64,000 bases of DNA from Planctomycetota bacterium. GTDB taxonomy: Bacteria > Planctomycetota > Planctomycetia > Planctomycetales > Planctomycetaceae. The position numbers and the translations under genes are program-made. The notes under the pieces were generated by a model, which worked only from the letters and a program-made list of their open reading frames with translations, searched no databases and had not been told where the DNA came from. The stretch is taken from the NCBI GenBank assembly GCA_003670925.1, contig QWQG01000126.1, forward strand, positions 1-64,000, written 5' to 3'. Of the stretch, positions 10,129 through 20,174 are shown in pieces (position 1 is the first letter of the stretch; each line of letters begins with the position of its first letter).

Positions 10129-10342
10129 ACAACGATAGCCCGCTCCGGCTCTCTTGGCGTGTTGCCGGTTTTGCCGATATTCCTACGTCGGCTTACTTCT
10201 TGGCCGCCCGCGGTACCCTTATCCTTGTTTTCTAGCGGCCTTACTGCTCCGGGCTTTCTCTGCACCCCCGGTGACTGACAACCGGAAGGTTTGCCGCTAT
10301 CATCGCGGGATTGCCTTCTGACTGTTTCACTGGAGTCTGCCT

Positions 10343-11440
10343 GTGCCTGCTTTTCACCGTCTGTCCCTGCTGATCTTTCTTGTTTCGTTTGCTGGTTGTT
10401 CGGGTGATTCTCCGCCATCGCTCACGGTTTCCAAGCTGAGCGATGCTGAAGTCGCTGCCACCAAGGCCCTGCTGGCGGCCGGGGCGACTGTCAAGACGAA
10501 TGCAGCCGGTTCAGTTACCGATATAGATCTACACCAGCTTATGCTGACAGCCGAAACTCTTGATTTTCTGCCTGATTTGATTTCTCTTCGGGTTCTTAAC
10601 CTTGCTGATTCTTCGTTCAACGACCAGTCTTTGCCCGTATTGGAAAGGGTCTCGCCGCTGTTGACCCTGCTCGATCTTCGTGGCTGTGGATTATCCGATA
10701 AAGCCCCTAAAGTGATCGCCCGGTTCACTGGTTTGCGAGTCCTGCGTCTCAATGGGAAGGACGGTGATACCAGTATCAGCGATGACGGGGTCAAGGCTCT
10801 CGCCGCCTGCAAATCACTGAAAGTTCTTGCGTTGGACGATCTCTTTGTTGGCTCCGACGGTTTAGCTGCGTTAACTGGTCTCACAAATCTTGAGGAACTT
10901 TATGTGGCCGGTACTATTATCGATGATCATTCCTGCCAGTTGATCGCCGATATTCCCCTCCTCAAAAAACTCAGACTCGCCCGAAATCAGGTCACCGACG
11001 ACGCCTTGGCTACGCTCTCAGCTTGTTCCTCGCTGGAAGAATTGGATTTGAGCGAAGATTCAAAGATCACCGACGCTGGGATGGCTCATCTCGCAAAGCT
11101 GGTGCAATTGAAAAAACTGAATCTGTGGCGGGTTCTTATCTCTGACGAAGGTGCTTTGGCACTGGCTCCTCTCACCAAATTAGAATGGCTGAATCTCGAC
11201 AACACCAAGTTGTCCGACACCGGCATGCCCCTGCTGCAGCAGATGACTGCTCTGACCTTCCTTCATCTTGGTTCCACTCAAATCACCGCTGCCTCGGCTC
11301 CTGCCTTGTTTCATCTTAAGTCACTCAAGGATCTTAAAATTACCCGCACGGCTCTTGCCGCCAGTGACGCTGCTGTCGCTGAGTTGCATAAGTTTCTCCC
11401 TGATGCCGATATTCAAACTGAATACGTCGACGCCCCCTGA
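10343..11440 (+). CDS. Leucine-rich repeat lipoprotein
   Basis: Lipobox-like 'LIFLVSFAGC'; repeated 'L..L..L.L..T.ITD.G...L..L..L..L.L' units. Confidence 0.85.
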   Translation: MPAFHRLSLLIFLVSFAGCSGDSPPSLTVSKLSDAEVAATKALLAAGATVKTNAAGSVTDIDLHQLMLTAETLDFLPDLISLRVLNLADSSFNDQSLPVLERVSPLLTLLDLRGCGLSDKAPKVIARFTGLRVLRLNGKDGDTSISDDGVKALAACKSLKVLALDDLFVGSDGLAALTGLTNLEELYVAGTIIDDHSCQLIADIPLLKKLRLARNQVTDDALATLSACSSLEELDLSEDSKITDAGMAHLAKLVQLKKLNLWRVLISDEGALALAPLTKLEWLNLDNTKLSDTGMPLLQQMTALTFLHLGSTQITAASAPALFHLKSLKDLKITRTALAASDAAVAELHKFLPDADIQTEYVDAP

Positions 11441-11747
11441 TCCTTCACCCTTTGTTGATAACTTGTTGATCACCGCACTTTGAGTATTTCGGGTCTATCC
11501 TCCTAGGCCTTTCGTCGGTTTTTGTGTTGCGTCCGGTTGTTGCTTATCACTTGTCTTTTCATGAGTCTTCGCTTTGTTTCCCCTCTGTTGTTACCCCTGT
11601 ATTAACATGGTCATATTTCTTTAAGCCTTGTATTTCTTGTTTAATTTTTCCTTTCCTCGCTTAGTTATCAACATTCGTCTTCGGGTTTACTACCACTTCT
11701 ACTTTCTTTTAATTCCTTTTTCACTCACCTGCCGCAAACGTAATAAA

Positions 11748-11786
11748 AGCCCCGTTGATGTGACTCAACGGGGCTCGCATTTTTTT
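11748..11786. terminator. Bidirectional rho-independent terminator
   Basis: Perfect 11-bp stem AGCCCCGTTGA(TGTGAC)TCAACGGGGCT followed by a T-run at 11780-11786; A-rich on the other side, between convergent genes. Confidence 0.88.
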
Positions 11787-11802
11787 CTTGACGTTCTACA
11801 GC

Positions 11803-12156
11803 TTACTTCATAAAGAAGTCGGTCGGGCCCCGGAAAGTGTAGTACGGATACTGAACCTGCGCAGGAGCGGCATTTTCAGGTGGGTACATCAGATTCTGAG
11901 GTGCGTGATACGTGTGAAAATTGCGGTGCACAGGATGACACGGAAGATTACATCCGGGATCCTGACAATTAGCCGCCCCGTGACCCTCACCAGACTGACA
12001 CATCGGGCAGTCATGGTTCATAGGCGGTCCGCCGCTGGAAGCTCCGTAGGCCTCCTGCGGGCTTTGGCCTCGCATCGTAGGGGTAGAAGTGGCGCAACCC
12101 GTAACAAATACCCCGATCGCCCCCGAAAGCAACATAGCCATAGTTCGATACAGCAT
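11803..12156 (-). CDS. Small Cys/Pro-rich lipoprotein (planctomycete type)
   Basis: ATG 12156: 'MLYRTMAMLLSGAIGVFVTGC' lipoprotein signal; C-terminus 'YPYYTFRGPTDFFMK'. Confidence 0.7.
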   Translation of the reverse strand: MLYRTMAMLLSGAIGVFVTGCATSTPTMRGQSPQEAYGASSGGPPMNHDCPMCQSGEGHGAANCQDPGCNLPCHPVHRNFHTYHAPQNLMYPPENAAPAQVQYPYYTFRGPTDFFMK

Positions 12157-12489
12157 GGAAAGGACTCCCCGATGTCCAACGCAACTATCCTCTGCTATCG
12201 TGGGCAGAAGACCTAAGAAGATATCCATTTTCGGCACTCAGCAGTCCGAAACGGTACCGCGCTGCAGCAATGACAACAGCGTTACTATTCGTTATCGGCA
12301 GACGAATCGTTGAATCGTGCAAAATCCCTACAAAACAACAAGAGATCGGTGGGAAGTTATGAGCGGTCTTGCGGAAAGAGGGCGAGGGGAATACAGTCCG
12401 GAGTCGATTTACGTGGCCAGCGACAGAGAGTAGAAATCGCCGTAAATACGTGCGAAATAAGGGTTTAAGAATAAACAGGGAGTATCAAA

Positions 12490-13233
12490 GTGCATATAGC
12501 GGCGTCAACGCGAAGCCTATGGGATTTAGCGTTCCCGGCAGCCTGTCTGCAGATTCAGGAACTAGGATTTGACAAGGTAGAGATCTGGTTAAATGAAGAA
12601 TACGACCAATTACGACCGTCGAGAGTGGCAGCAGATCCGGAAGGCTGTTCGGGTTTAATGCGAGAAGCGAGCCGTCTAACACCGAACGCGATATTCCTTG
12701 AAAGCGAAGTGGATATAGAAACGTTCAAAGGGATCGTGAAGTTTGCGAAGCTGCAGCGGATCGTACAAATCACCATCCAGAGCTCACCGAAAGGGACCCC
12801 GTTCAATACGGAAATAGACCGTCTTCGTGAGCGAAACGCGATATGTCATCATGAAGCGATCCGACTCTCGATAGGAACCAAAACAGGGACCCTGACAGAA
12901 GACCCTCATACGGCAGTAGAACTGTGTCAGTCGGTGAAAGGGCTAGGGATAACTCTGGACCCAAGTTATTACATCTGCAGACCAGGGAGCCCGTTAAATT
13001 ATGATAGAGTCTATGAGCATGCGCAGCATCTGCATTTGCGAGACACGTCGGCTACAGAGTTGCAGGTGTTGGCAGGACTAGGTAGCGTCGATTACAACCA
13101 CATCGTGCAGATGTTGCGGCAGACGGGCTTTCAACGGACGCTCAGTGTGGACCTGTTGCCACGCACGATGAGCGGCGAAGAACGGCTGCGGGAGATGAGA
13201 AAATTACGTTTACTGCTGACGAGTCTGTTGTAA
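12490..13233 (+). CDS. Sugar phosphate isomerase/epimerase (xylose isomerase-like TIM barrel)
   Basis: GTG start with GGAG upstream; 'GFDKVEIWL...', 'LGITLDPSYYICRP', 'HAQHLHLRDT', 'TLSVDLLP'. Confidence 0.75.
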   Translation: MHIAASTRSLWDLAFPAACLQIQELGFDKVEIWLNEEYDQLRPSRVAADPEGCSGLMREASRLTPNAIFLESEVDIETFKGIVKFAKLQRIVQITIQSSPKGTPFNTEIDRLRERNAICHHEAIRLSIGTKTGTLTEDPHTAVELCQSVKGLGITLDPSYYICRPGSPLNYDRVYEHAQHLHLRDTSATELQVLAGLGSVDYNHIVQMLRQTGFQRTLSVDLLPRTMSGEERLREMRKLRLLLTSLL

Positions 13234-13244
13234 AGACAGACATC

Positions 13245-14720
13245 ATGAGCAGATCAGGAAGAACTGAAAACGATTCAGGAGATGACTCAGGTAAAGAGCA
13301 GTTGGGGAAAACGAGAGTCACGGGCGACCGCACGACTTTACTGAAGCGCGTGAGTCTTAAGTATGGAATCGACGGGGCAGTAGGTTTTGCGATATTGGCA
13401 AGACTATGGCAATTACTGACAGGACCAGTGACGCAGTTGCTCTTGGTTTGGAGTTTTTCCAAGGCGACGCAGGACTATTACTATGCCTTCAGCAGCCTGC
13501 TCGGCATGCAGATCTTTGTGGAACTGAGCTTGCACGTGGTGTTGATTAGCGTGAGCAGCCATGAGTGGTCAAGGCTGTCGTTGGTGGAAGGGGAAATAGT
13601 CGGAGACGCGGACGCTAAGTCACGCCTGATATCACTTGGTCGCATGATGTTGCGGTGGTACGGGATAGCAGCACTGGTGTTTGCGACAGTCATCACCCTA
13701 GCAGGGTTGTTGTTTTTCAGCCAAACACCGCTAACAGCGACAGCGGTAGAACGCGAGAACGTAGCATGGCTGACACCGTGGATAGCACTGGTGATCGTGA
13801 ACGGGCTTCAGTTGCCGCTGCTTCCGCTGACATCCATTCTGGAAGGATGTCAGCAGCTAGCAGTGGTGAACCGAGTAAGATTCTGGCAGGCGGTGACCGG
13901 TACTTTAGGCGTATGGTTAGCCATCTCTACAGGTTTTGGATTATGGTCATTGGTGGCATCGTCGGCCATTCGATTGGGTGGTGAGTACTATTTGGTAGCA
14001 GTGCGATACCGAAGATTTTTCGGGGCATTTCGATTGCCACCAGCGGCGGATCAAGTGGATTGGCAGCAAGAAATATTGCCGCTGCAATGGCGAATAGGAG
14101 TGCAGGGGATCATGCTTTGGTTAGCAAATTCGCTGCCGCTGTTGTTGATCTTTAAGGGCCGTCCTGAGGGCGAAGCAGCACAGTTAGGAATGACGTGGAC
14201 CATATTGACGGCACTGCAAGGGGCATCATTGGCATGGATCGAAACACGACGTCCAGTTTTCGGAGCACTGATAGCGGGAAAAAAATATAGGGAACTGGAC
14301 GAGTTATTTTTTAGGATGATGAGGATGTCGATGTTGTTGATGACATTGGCAGCGTTCAGTTTCAGTTTGACGGTATGGTGGATAGGTACGCGGAGTGAAT
14401 GGATTTTCGAACGTCTAGCAAGTCGGATGTTGGGAGTGGGACCGACAGCCATGTTTGCGACAGCGATGGTATTGCTGCAGTATGCCCTTTGCACAAATCT
14501 TTATGTACGAGCCCATAAACGGGATCCGTTTTTATTGGCTTCGATCATATCAAGTGTCAGCTTAACGGCATTTCAAGTATGGCTAGGAAAACAGTACGGT
14601 AGCAGTGGGGTGGCAGCAGGATATCTGTTGGGGATAGGCTGCGTGCAGGTACCACTCTGGACATTAATATGGGTGCGTACACGTAAGGCATGGCATGCCC
14701 CGGAGCTAGGCGATGGCTAA
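13245..14720 (+). CDS. Polysaccharide flippase / Wzx-like multi-pass membrane protein
   Basis: Multiple hydrophobic segments, O-antigen-flippase-like topology, located among glycosyltransferase and methyltransferase genes. Confidence 0.7.
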   Translation: MSRSGRTENDSGDDSGKEQLGKTRVTGDRTTLLKRVSLKYGIDGAVGFAILARLWQLLTGPVTQLLLVWSFSKATQDYYYAFSSLLGMQIFVELSLHVVLISVSSHEWSRLSLVEGEIVGDADAKSRLISLGRMMLRWYGIAALVFATVITLAGLLFFSQTPLTATAVERENVAWLTPWIALVIVNGLQLPLLPLTSILEGCQQLAVVNRVRFWQAVTGTLGVWLAISTGFGLWSLVASSAIRLGGEYYLVAVRYRRFFGAFRLPPAADQVDWQQEILPLQWRIGVQGIMLWLANSLPLLLIFKGRPEGEAAQLGMTWTILTALQGASLAWIETRRPVFGALIAGKKYRELDELFFRMMRMSMLLMTLAAFSFSLTVWWIGTRSEWIFERLASRMLGVGPTAMFATAMVLLQYALCTNLYVRAHKRDPFLLASIISSVSLTAFQVWLGKQYGSSGVAAGYLLGIGCVQVPLWTLIWVRTRKAWHAPELGDG

Positions 14721-15876
14721 AGAAGAGCAACCGCCAGTGAGTGGAGACGAGCAATCACATGTACCGAGTTTATCCCAAGAGATGCTCATCCTAGAACGCA
14801 TAAGCTGTCCCTTGTGCGGATCTACCGAAAGCTCAGTCTTAATAACGTCAAACGACAAACTGGGTGGTATCCCTGGTGAATTCCACGTCGAACGCTGCCA
14901 CGCATGTGGGCATAGGTTTATGAATCCACGGCCGACGTTGGTGAGCCTAGCGGCATGTTATCCACAACAGTACGGTCCACATCAAACGGTTCCGCGAGCG
15001 ATAGGCGACCCCGGCAGGACGAAGATCTCGGGCCAAGAAATCAAGCCTCCAGGGACCATGACAGGCCGGCCACTGTATCTTCGAGTATTACCACTGCGAT
15101 ATGTACCAGGATTAAAAAAAATCTACGAATGGCTGCTTGATGATCGGAGCCAACCCGTGCCGCGGGCGACAGAAGTAACGCGTCGTGCCGGAGAATCAGC
15201 ACCGATAGAAAGCAGCCTTAAGAAAAAACCTCGTGCCCTAGAACTAGGGTGCGCCACTGGACAGTATCTGATCCAATTGCAGGACGCAGGCTGGCTGGCG
15301 ACAGGAATTGAACTGGGTGAGCGGCCGGCAACGATCGCCAAAGAATCCGGTTTGAATGTGCATCGCGGAACCTTGGAAACCACTGATCTTGAGACAGAGC
15401 AGTTCGAACTCGTCGCAGCATGGAAGGTGATAGAGCATGTGCCTGATGCGAAGGCGACGTTGCGACGTCTGAATACGTTATTGATACCGGGAGGAACGCT
15501 GCTGTTGAGTATCCCGAACGCCGGCAGTTGGGAATCAAGGTTTTTCGGGAAAAGCTGGTACGTGTGGGAGTTGCCACGGCATCTGCACCACTTCACACCA
15601 GCATCGATCAGAAAATTGTTGGAGGAATGTGGGTTTACGAACATCACCATCATTCACCAGCGGAATTTGTCGAATGTCGTAGGTAGTCTGGCGCTGTCGA
15701 TTCTGGCTCGTTGGCCAGAAAGTCGGTTTGGTCGGAGGCTGCTGCGCTATCCTGATCGGCCGACAACAGCCACAAAACTCGTGCTGGCCCCATTTGCGCA
15801 TCTCCTAGCTTGGATGCGTCAAGGCGGGCGATTGACGATTTCTGCCAAGCGGGGGACATCGGAGAGCCGCCCTTGA
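14713..15876 (+). CDS. Class I SAM-dependent methyltransferase with N-terminal zinc-ribbon
   Basis: 'CPLCGS...CHACGHRFMNPRPT'; 'ALELGCATGQYLIQLQDAGWLATGIELGE'; overlaps flippase stop by 8 bp. Confidence 0.88.
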   Translation: MAKEEQPPVSGDEQSHVPSLSQEMLILERISCPLCGSTESSVLITSNDKLGGIPGEFHVERCHACGHRFMNPRPTLVSLAACYPQQYGPHQTVPRAIGDPGRTKISGQEIKPPGTMTGRPLYLRVLPLRYVPGLKKIYEWLLDDRSQPVPRATEVTRRAGESAPIESSLKKKPRALELGCATGQYLIQLQDAGWLATGIELGERPATIAKESGLNVHRGTLETTDLETEQFELVAAWKVIEHVPDAKATLRRLNTLLIPGGTLLLSIPNAGSWESRFFGKSWYVWELPRHLHHFTPASIRKLLEECGFTNITIIHQRNLSNVVGSLALSILARWPESRFGRRLLRYPDRPTTATKLVLAPFAHLLAWMRQGGRLTISAKRGTSESRP

Positions 15877-16931
15877 ACATCCTGTTCCTGTCATCGGGCG
15901 ATCGGGTACCTTCGGCGCGATTTCGCATTCTGCCATACCTCCGACATTTTCGCGAGGACGGGCATCGAGCGGTCGTTGCCCACAGCTTTCCACAGAAGTA
16001 TGACTACTTTCCGAGGATGGGTTTTCGCCCGAGCCAATTGTTGAAACGCAGCGTTCGTTGGTGGCACTGGTTGCGGACAAAGCTGCAGCGTTATGACGCG
16101 GTGTTCATTGATCGTGAGATCTTCGACAATACGTCGATTCACATGGAACAACGGTTCAAGGAATCCTGTCAGAGACTGGTGATCGATCTGGATGACGCGG
16201 TGTTTCTTCGCTATCCCGAGAAGTTTACACAACTGATGAAGCTCGCAGACATGGTCGTTTGCGGAAATCGGTATCTGGTAGAAAAAGTTCGACCGCTGAA
16301 TTCCACGATCTGTCATGTCCCAACAAGCGTAGATCAGGACGAATATACAGCGCGAACTTATGAACGGGTGAGCGAGGTTCAGCGGGAAAGTGCCGTTCCT
16401 CCGGTCTTGGGATGGATGGGAACGGCCGGCAATCTGAAGTATCTCACCATAGCCGCGGAAGCCCTGCGGAAACTCGCGCAAGAAATGCCGTTCGAACTGC
16501 GAATAGTCGTGCCGGACATATCGCCACTCCGTGAGATAGATCTGTCGGGCGTGAAGGTGATTCACGAGCAGTGGCAACCGGAACATGAAGCTGCCCAGCT
16601 GCGGCAGTTTGATATCGGCCTGATGCCCCTGTTTCCTAATCAGGAATGGGATATCTACAAATGCGGGCTCAAACTCATTCAATATCTAGCAGTGGGTATA
16701 CCGGGAATCGCCGCACCGGTCGGCGTGAATACCGAGATCCTAGACCACAATCAGAATGGGATCGCGGCGGCGACAACAGAAGAGTGGCTGACGGCTCTAC
16801 GACTGTTGACCACACATCCAGAGATTCGCCAACAGATGGGAGAACGCGGTCGGAAAACGGTAGAGCAGAAATACTCAATCCAAGCCAATTATCCAGTGCT
16901 CCGCGATGCCCTGCTGGGCATCACAGAGTGA
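15810..16931 (+). CDS. Glycosyltransferase family 4-like protein
   Basis: 'PVLGWMGTAGNLKYLTIAAEALRKL', 'DIGLMPLFPNQEWDIYKCGLKLIQYLAVGIPGIAAPVGVN'. The start may be an internal TTG near 15873. Confidence 0.85.
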   Translation: MDASRRAIDDFCQAGDIGEPPLNILFLSSGDRVPSARFRILPYLRHFREDGHRAVVAHSFPQKYDYFPRMGFRPSQLLKRSVRWWHWLRTKLQRYDAVFIDREIFDNTSIHMEQRFKESCQRLVIDLDDAVFLRYPEKFTQLMKLADMVVCGNRYLVEKVRPLNSTICHVPTSVDQDEYTARTYERVSEVQRESAVPPVLGWMGTAGNLKYLTIAAEALRKLAQEMPFELRIVVPDISPLREIDLSGVKVIHEQWQPEHEAAQLRQFDIGLMPLFPNQEWDIYKCGLKLIQYLAVGIPGIAAPVGVNTEILDHNQNGIAAATTEEWLTALRLLTTHPEIRQQMGERGRKTVEQKYSIQANYPVLRDALLGITE

Positions 16932-16935
16932 CAAA

Positions 16936-17967
16936 TCATGCGCGGGATGGATGGCCCCACCCGGCAGGCAGGCCGTCAGTGATCTCGACGTGTTCAAAGT
17001 CCACGCAGGAGCGTGCGCCAACAGTTCGGGCCCAAGTCGCCATGCGGTGCAAGCCTTCAGCCAAAGAAGTCGCCGGACAGTCGCCGAAGATATGAACGCA
17101 CTTCGCATGGTCGGCCCAAGCGATTTTGACTTCGTTGCGTGCAGCAAGAAACTGAATGTTCGGCTCAACCTGAAATTCACGGCAAACAGCCATCGCGAGA
17201 TCTAGGACCGTAGTGGGCGTGCTGGCACCCACATTAAAAACTTGGCAATTGGCCTCAGCCAAAAAAGGCGCTGAAATCATCGGCTGCATGAAGTCGCCGA
17301 CGTACGAGAACGCGCGCTGTTGCCATCCGTCACCAAAAATCGGGAGTGGCAATCCTTGCATGATGCGATTCATGAATATGCCCACGACGTTGCGGTACTT
17401 ATCACCGATGTTTTGATATTCGCCATACACGTTGTGCGGACGAAAGATGGTAAAGTTCAGGCCGAATTGTTCGTGAGCCGCTCTCAGATCCAGTTCCACA
17501 GCATACTTCGAAATACCATACGGGTCTTCCGGCAGAGGCAGTGTGGATTCCAGCATCGGAACCTGACCTCTGCCATAAACGGCGATCGAACTGGTGAAGA
17601 CAAAATGGGCCACAGCATGCCGGACAGCCGCATTGATCAAATTCACGCTGCCGATGAGATTATTCATATAATTGAAGCGGCGGATGAAATGGCTCAGCCC
17701 CTCAGCCGCATAAGCGGCCAAATGAAATACGTAGCGAAAGGAGTGTTTTTCAAACAACCCTTCGATGAATTCGTGGTCAGTGACGCTGCCTTTCACGAAA
17801 CGGACACGCCCGGATCTCGGGATATTTTCAACAAAACCACCGGAGAGATCATCGAGGACGACGATCTGTAAGCCGTCAAATCGGGGATCTTCTAGGAGAC
17901 TCCGAGTCACATGCGAACCGAGAAATCCCGCTCCGCCAGTGACGAGGATCGAGTTTTGAGCCGCCAT
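16936..17967 (-). CDS. NAD-dependent epimerase/dehydratase (UDP-glucose 4-epimerase-like)
   Basis: ATG 17967 'MAAQNSILVTGGAGFLGSHVTRSLL'; 'YGISKYAVELDLRAAHEQFGLNFTIFRPHNVYG'. Confidence 0.9.
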   Translation of the reverse strand: MAAQNSILVTGGAGFLGSHVTRSLLEDPRFDGLQIVVLDDLSGGFVENIPRSGRVRFVKGSVTDHEFIEGLFEKHSFRYVFHLAAYAAEGLSHFIRRFNYMNNLIGSVNLINAAVRHAVAHFVFTSSIAVYGRGQVPMLESTLPLPEDPYGISKYAVELDLRAAHEQFGLNFTIFRPHNVYGEYQNIGDKYRNVVGIFMNRIMQGLPLPIFGDGWQQRAFSYVGDFMQPMISAPFLAEANCQVFNVGASTPTTVLDLAMAVCREFQVEPNIQFLAARNEVKIAWADHAKCVHIFGDCPATSLAEGLHRMATWARTVGARSCVDFEHVEITDGLPAGWGHPSRA

Positions 17968-18112
17968 ATTACTGAACCTTCCAACGTGCCGCTTGTTTGG
18001 GACATGGCAAGCATAAACGGCGAGACACGCTTTGACACTGCCCCGAACCTTCGCTACTATCGAAATTGAAACATTCGCCCTTTTCTCCAGCAGGCATCCT
18101 CCGGAGCATACG

Positions 18113-19819
18113 ATGCGACAACAGGTCCTTTTCGCAGCTTTTCTGCTCCTGATAGTCAATCCCGCGATTGCCTTCGACGGCCCAAGGCAAAGCACAAACG
18201 TGCCGCGCTTTGACGCCGCCGTCGATAGAGCTCTCGCATACCTGCGGACCGCTGCGGAGAAGGAAGAACAGCACGCCGGGAATCAGATTCTGGCAGCCTA
18301 TGCGATGCTCAAATGTGGGATACCAAAGGAAGACGCGTTTGTCGTGAGAGCGGTGGCGGCGGCGGTCGGTCGGACGAGCACGGGTCAGTATCAGCCCATG
18401 TCAGCGTACGATCATATCTACGGCGCTGGTGTGGATTCGATGCTGCTGGTGGACCTCGATGCTAAGGAACTGTACCAGCCGAACCTGCAGGTGATCGCCA
18501 ATTATGTGCAGTCTATGCAACGGGGCGACGGTTCATGGAGTGATGGACCCCAGCAGCCGGGCGATGTGAGTATGTCGCAGTATGGTGTTCTTGCTCTCTG
18601 GGCCTGCCAACGCGGGGGTAGTAATGTCTCCCCGGCATCGCTGGAAAGAGCGGCAGACTTCCTCATGAAGAGAGGCAATGCAGACGGCGGATGGGGATAT
18701 CGTCCCGGTACCACACAGGGACCTGGTGCAGGTGCCTCCACCCACAATATGACAATGGCGGGCGGTGGCGCAGTAGGGATTTGCCGCTTGCTCCTCCACG
18801 GGCTGCGAAGTCCGCCGAAGCCGGAGAAAAAGGCGGAAGACCTGTTGCCCGGAGGGCTCACAAAAATTGATCCATTGGCTGACGCTGGTCAGTTTGGGTC
18901 AGTCTTTCCTGACTATAAGCCGCAGATCAGCGCAGGTGCGATGGATGGCCGTGTTGACCGCGCGTTTGGCTGGAATCTCGCCAACTTTCAGGCCGTCAGT
19001 CGTGTGGAACACAATCTCTACTACTACTATTGCTTAGAACGAGCAGCAGCCGTAGGTGATCTGGGAAAGATCAACGGCGAAGACTGGTTCATCGTGTTTG
19101 GTGATGGACTCTTGGCTCTTCAGGCCCAAGACGGCAGTTTTAGCACGCACTCGGGTCAGATCGTCGGGACCAGCTTTGCCCTGCTGTATTACATGAAATC
19201 CACGGATCAGATTCTGAAGAAGATGTATGGACTTGGGCAGCAGCAGGCAGATCGAGGCAATCCGTTTGGTGATAAGAAAAAGAAAGAACCCACGGAACTG
19301 GATCGACTGATTGCGGATATCGCCAATATGGACTTCGACAAACTTGATGAGACGCCAGTCGAAGTCGCTGATGAAATTGTGCGGAGTGTGCTGTCGATCG
19401 ATGATCCGGAAAAACTGGTCGGCCAAGAAGACCAGTTGAAAAGTCTGATGAAACACCCCAATGACAAAGTTCGCAGCGCGGCAGTCTGGGCATTGGGCCG
19501 GACGGCCGATTTCAAACTGGTACCATTAATGCTGGAAGGTATCCGCGACAACAGCGTGGATGTCAACACCGAAGCCATTCAGGCATTGAGATTTATCGCC
19601 CGCAGACCACAGGGATTCGGCGAGACATTGGCTCCATTTGCCGCGCTCGGCACAGAAGATCAGATCAAGAACGCATCGCCCGAAGAACGTCTGCGACTCG
19701 CAACACCGTGGCGAGAAAAAGCACTGAAGGACTGGTCCGGCTGGTACTTCAGTGTGCGACCCTTCGAAGACCGCGGTGGTCTGGATGAACTGCAACTCGC
19801 CGTGCCGCTCGGGAAATAG
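18113..19819 (+). CDS. Secreted prenyltransferase/squalene-oxidase-repeat protein with HEAT-like C-terminus
   Basis: Signal peptide 'MRQQVLFAAFLLLIVNPAIA'; 'GDGSWSDG...', 'ADGGWGYRPGTTQGPGAGASTHNMTMAGGGAVGICRLL'; 'DKVRSAAVWALGRTADFKLVPLMLEGI'. Confidence 0.85.
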   Translation: MRQQVLFAAFLLLIVNPAIAFDGPRQSTNVPRFDAAVDRALAYLRTAAEKEEQHAGNQILAAYAMLKCGIPKEDAFVVRAVAAAVGRTSTGQYQPMSAYDHIYGAGVDSMLLVDLDAKELYQPNLQVIANYVQSMQRGDGSWSDGPQQPGDVSMSQYGVLALWACQRGGSNVSPASLERAADFLMKRGNADGGWGYRPGTTQGPGAGASTHNMTMAGGGAVGICRLLLHGLRSPPKPEKKAEDLLPGGLTKIDPLADAGQFGSVFPDYKPQISAGAMDGRVDRAFGWNLANFQAVSRVEHNLYYYYCLERAAAVGDLGKINGEDWFIVFGDGLLALQAQDGSFSTHSGQIVGTSFALLYYMKSTDQILKKMYGLGQQQADRGNPFGDKKKKEPTELDRLIADIANMDFDKLDETPVEVADEIVRSVLSIDDPEKLVGQEDQLKSLMKHPNDKVRSAAVWALGRTADFKLVPLMLEGIRDNSVDVNTEAIQALRFIARRPQGFGETLAPFAALGTEDQIKNASPEERLRLATPWREKALKDWSGWYFSVRPFEDRGGLDELQLAVPLGK

Positions 19820-19850
19820 GCGTCGCTTCGGCATAGGCGTCGCGTCGGCA
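19817..19850. repeat. 17-bp imperfect tandem duplication (TAGGCGTCGCKTCGGCA x2) including the stop codon
   Basis: taggcgtcgcttcggca / taggcgtcgcgtcggca read directly; the first TAG is the stop of the preceding gene. Confidence 0.85.
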
Positions 19851-20174
19851 TAGGGAGTCCGGGCTCAGAGTTGATGGTACCCGCTTTTTACCGTTCACGC
19901 CTCAGAACGAAACCTGCGTAAGCAACCCCCGATAAACACAAATTCACACAGATAGAAATCAACAGGCGATCCGTGTTCATCAGTGGTTTAGACTGCCATT
20001 CTCGAAATGTCGTGAACGGTTACGAAATCCCAAACACAGCGATGGACACGGAGTCGCAGTCCATGCGGTAGCCCAGAGGATAGAAGCGTGTCCAGCGACG
20101 GAATCAAAGCATCGCTGACCATTTCGCCGCTGGGATTCGCAGAGTACCGGCAAGCTGACGCATGCCGCTCGCCA

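Noticed and set aside
15891-16682. 263-aa minus-strand ORF
   Set aside because: Fully antisense to the well-supported glycosyltransferase; no recognisable motifs; a shadow ORF.
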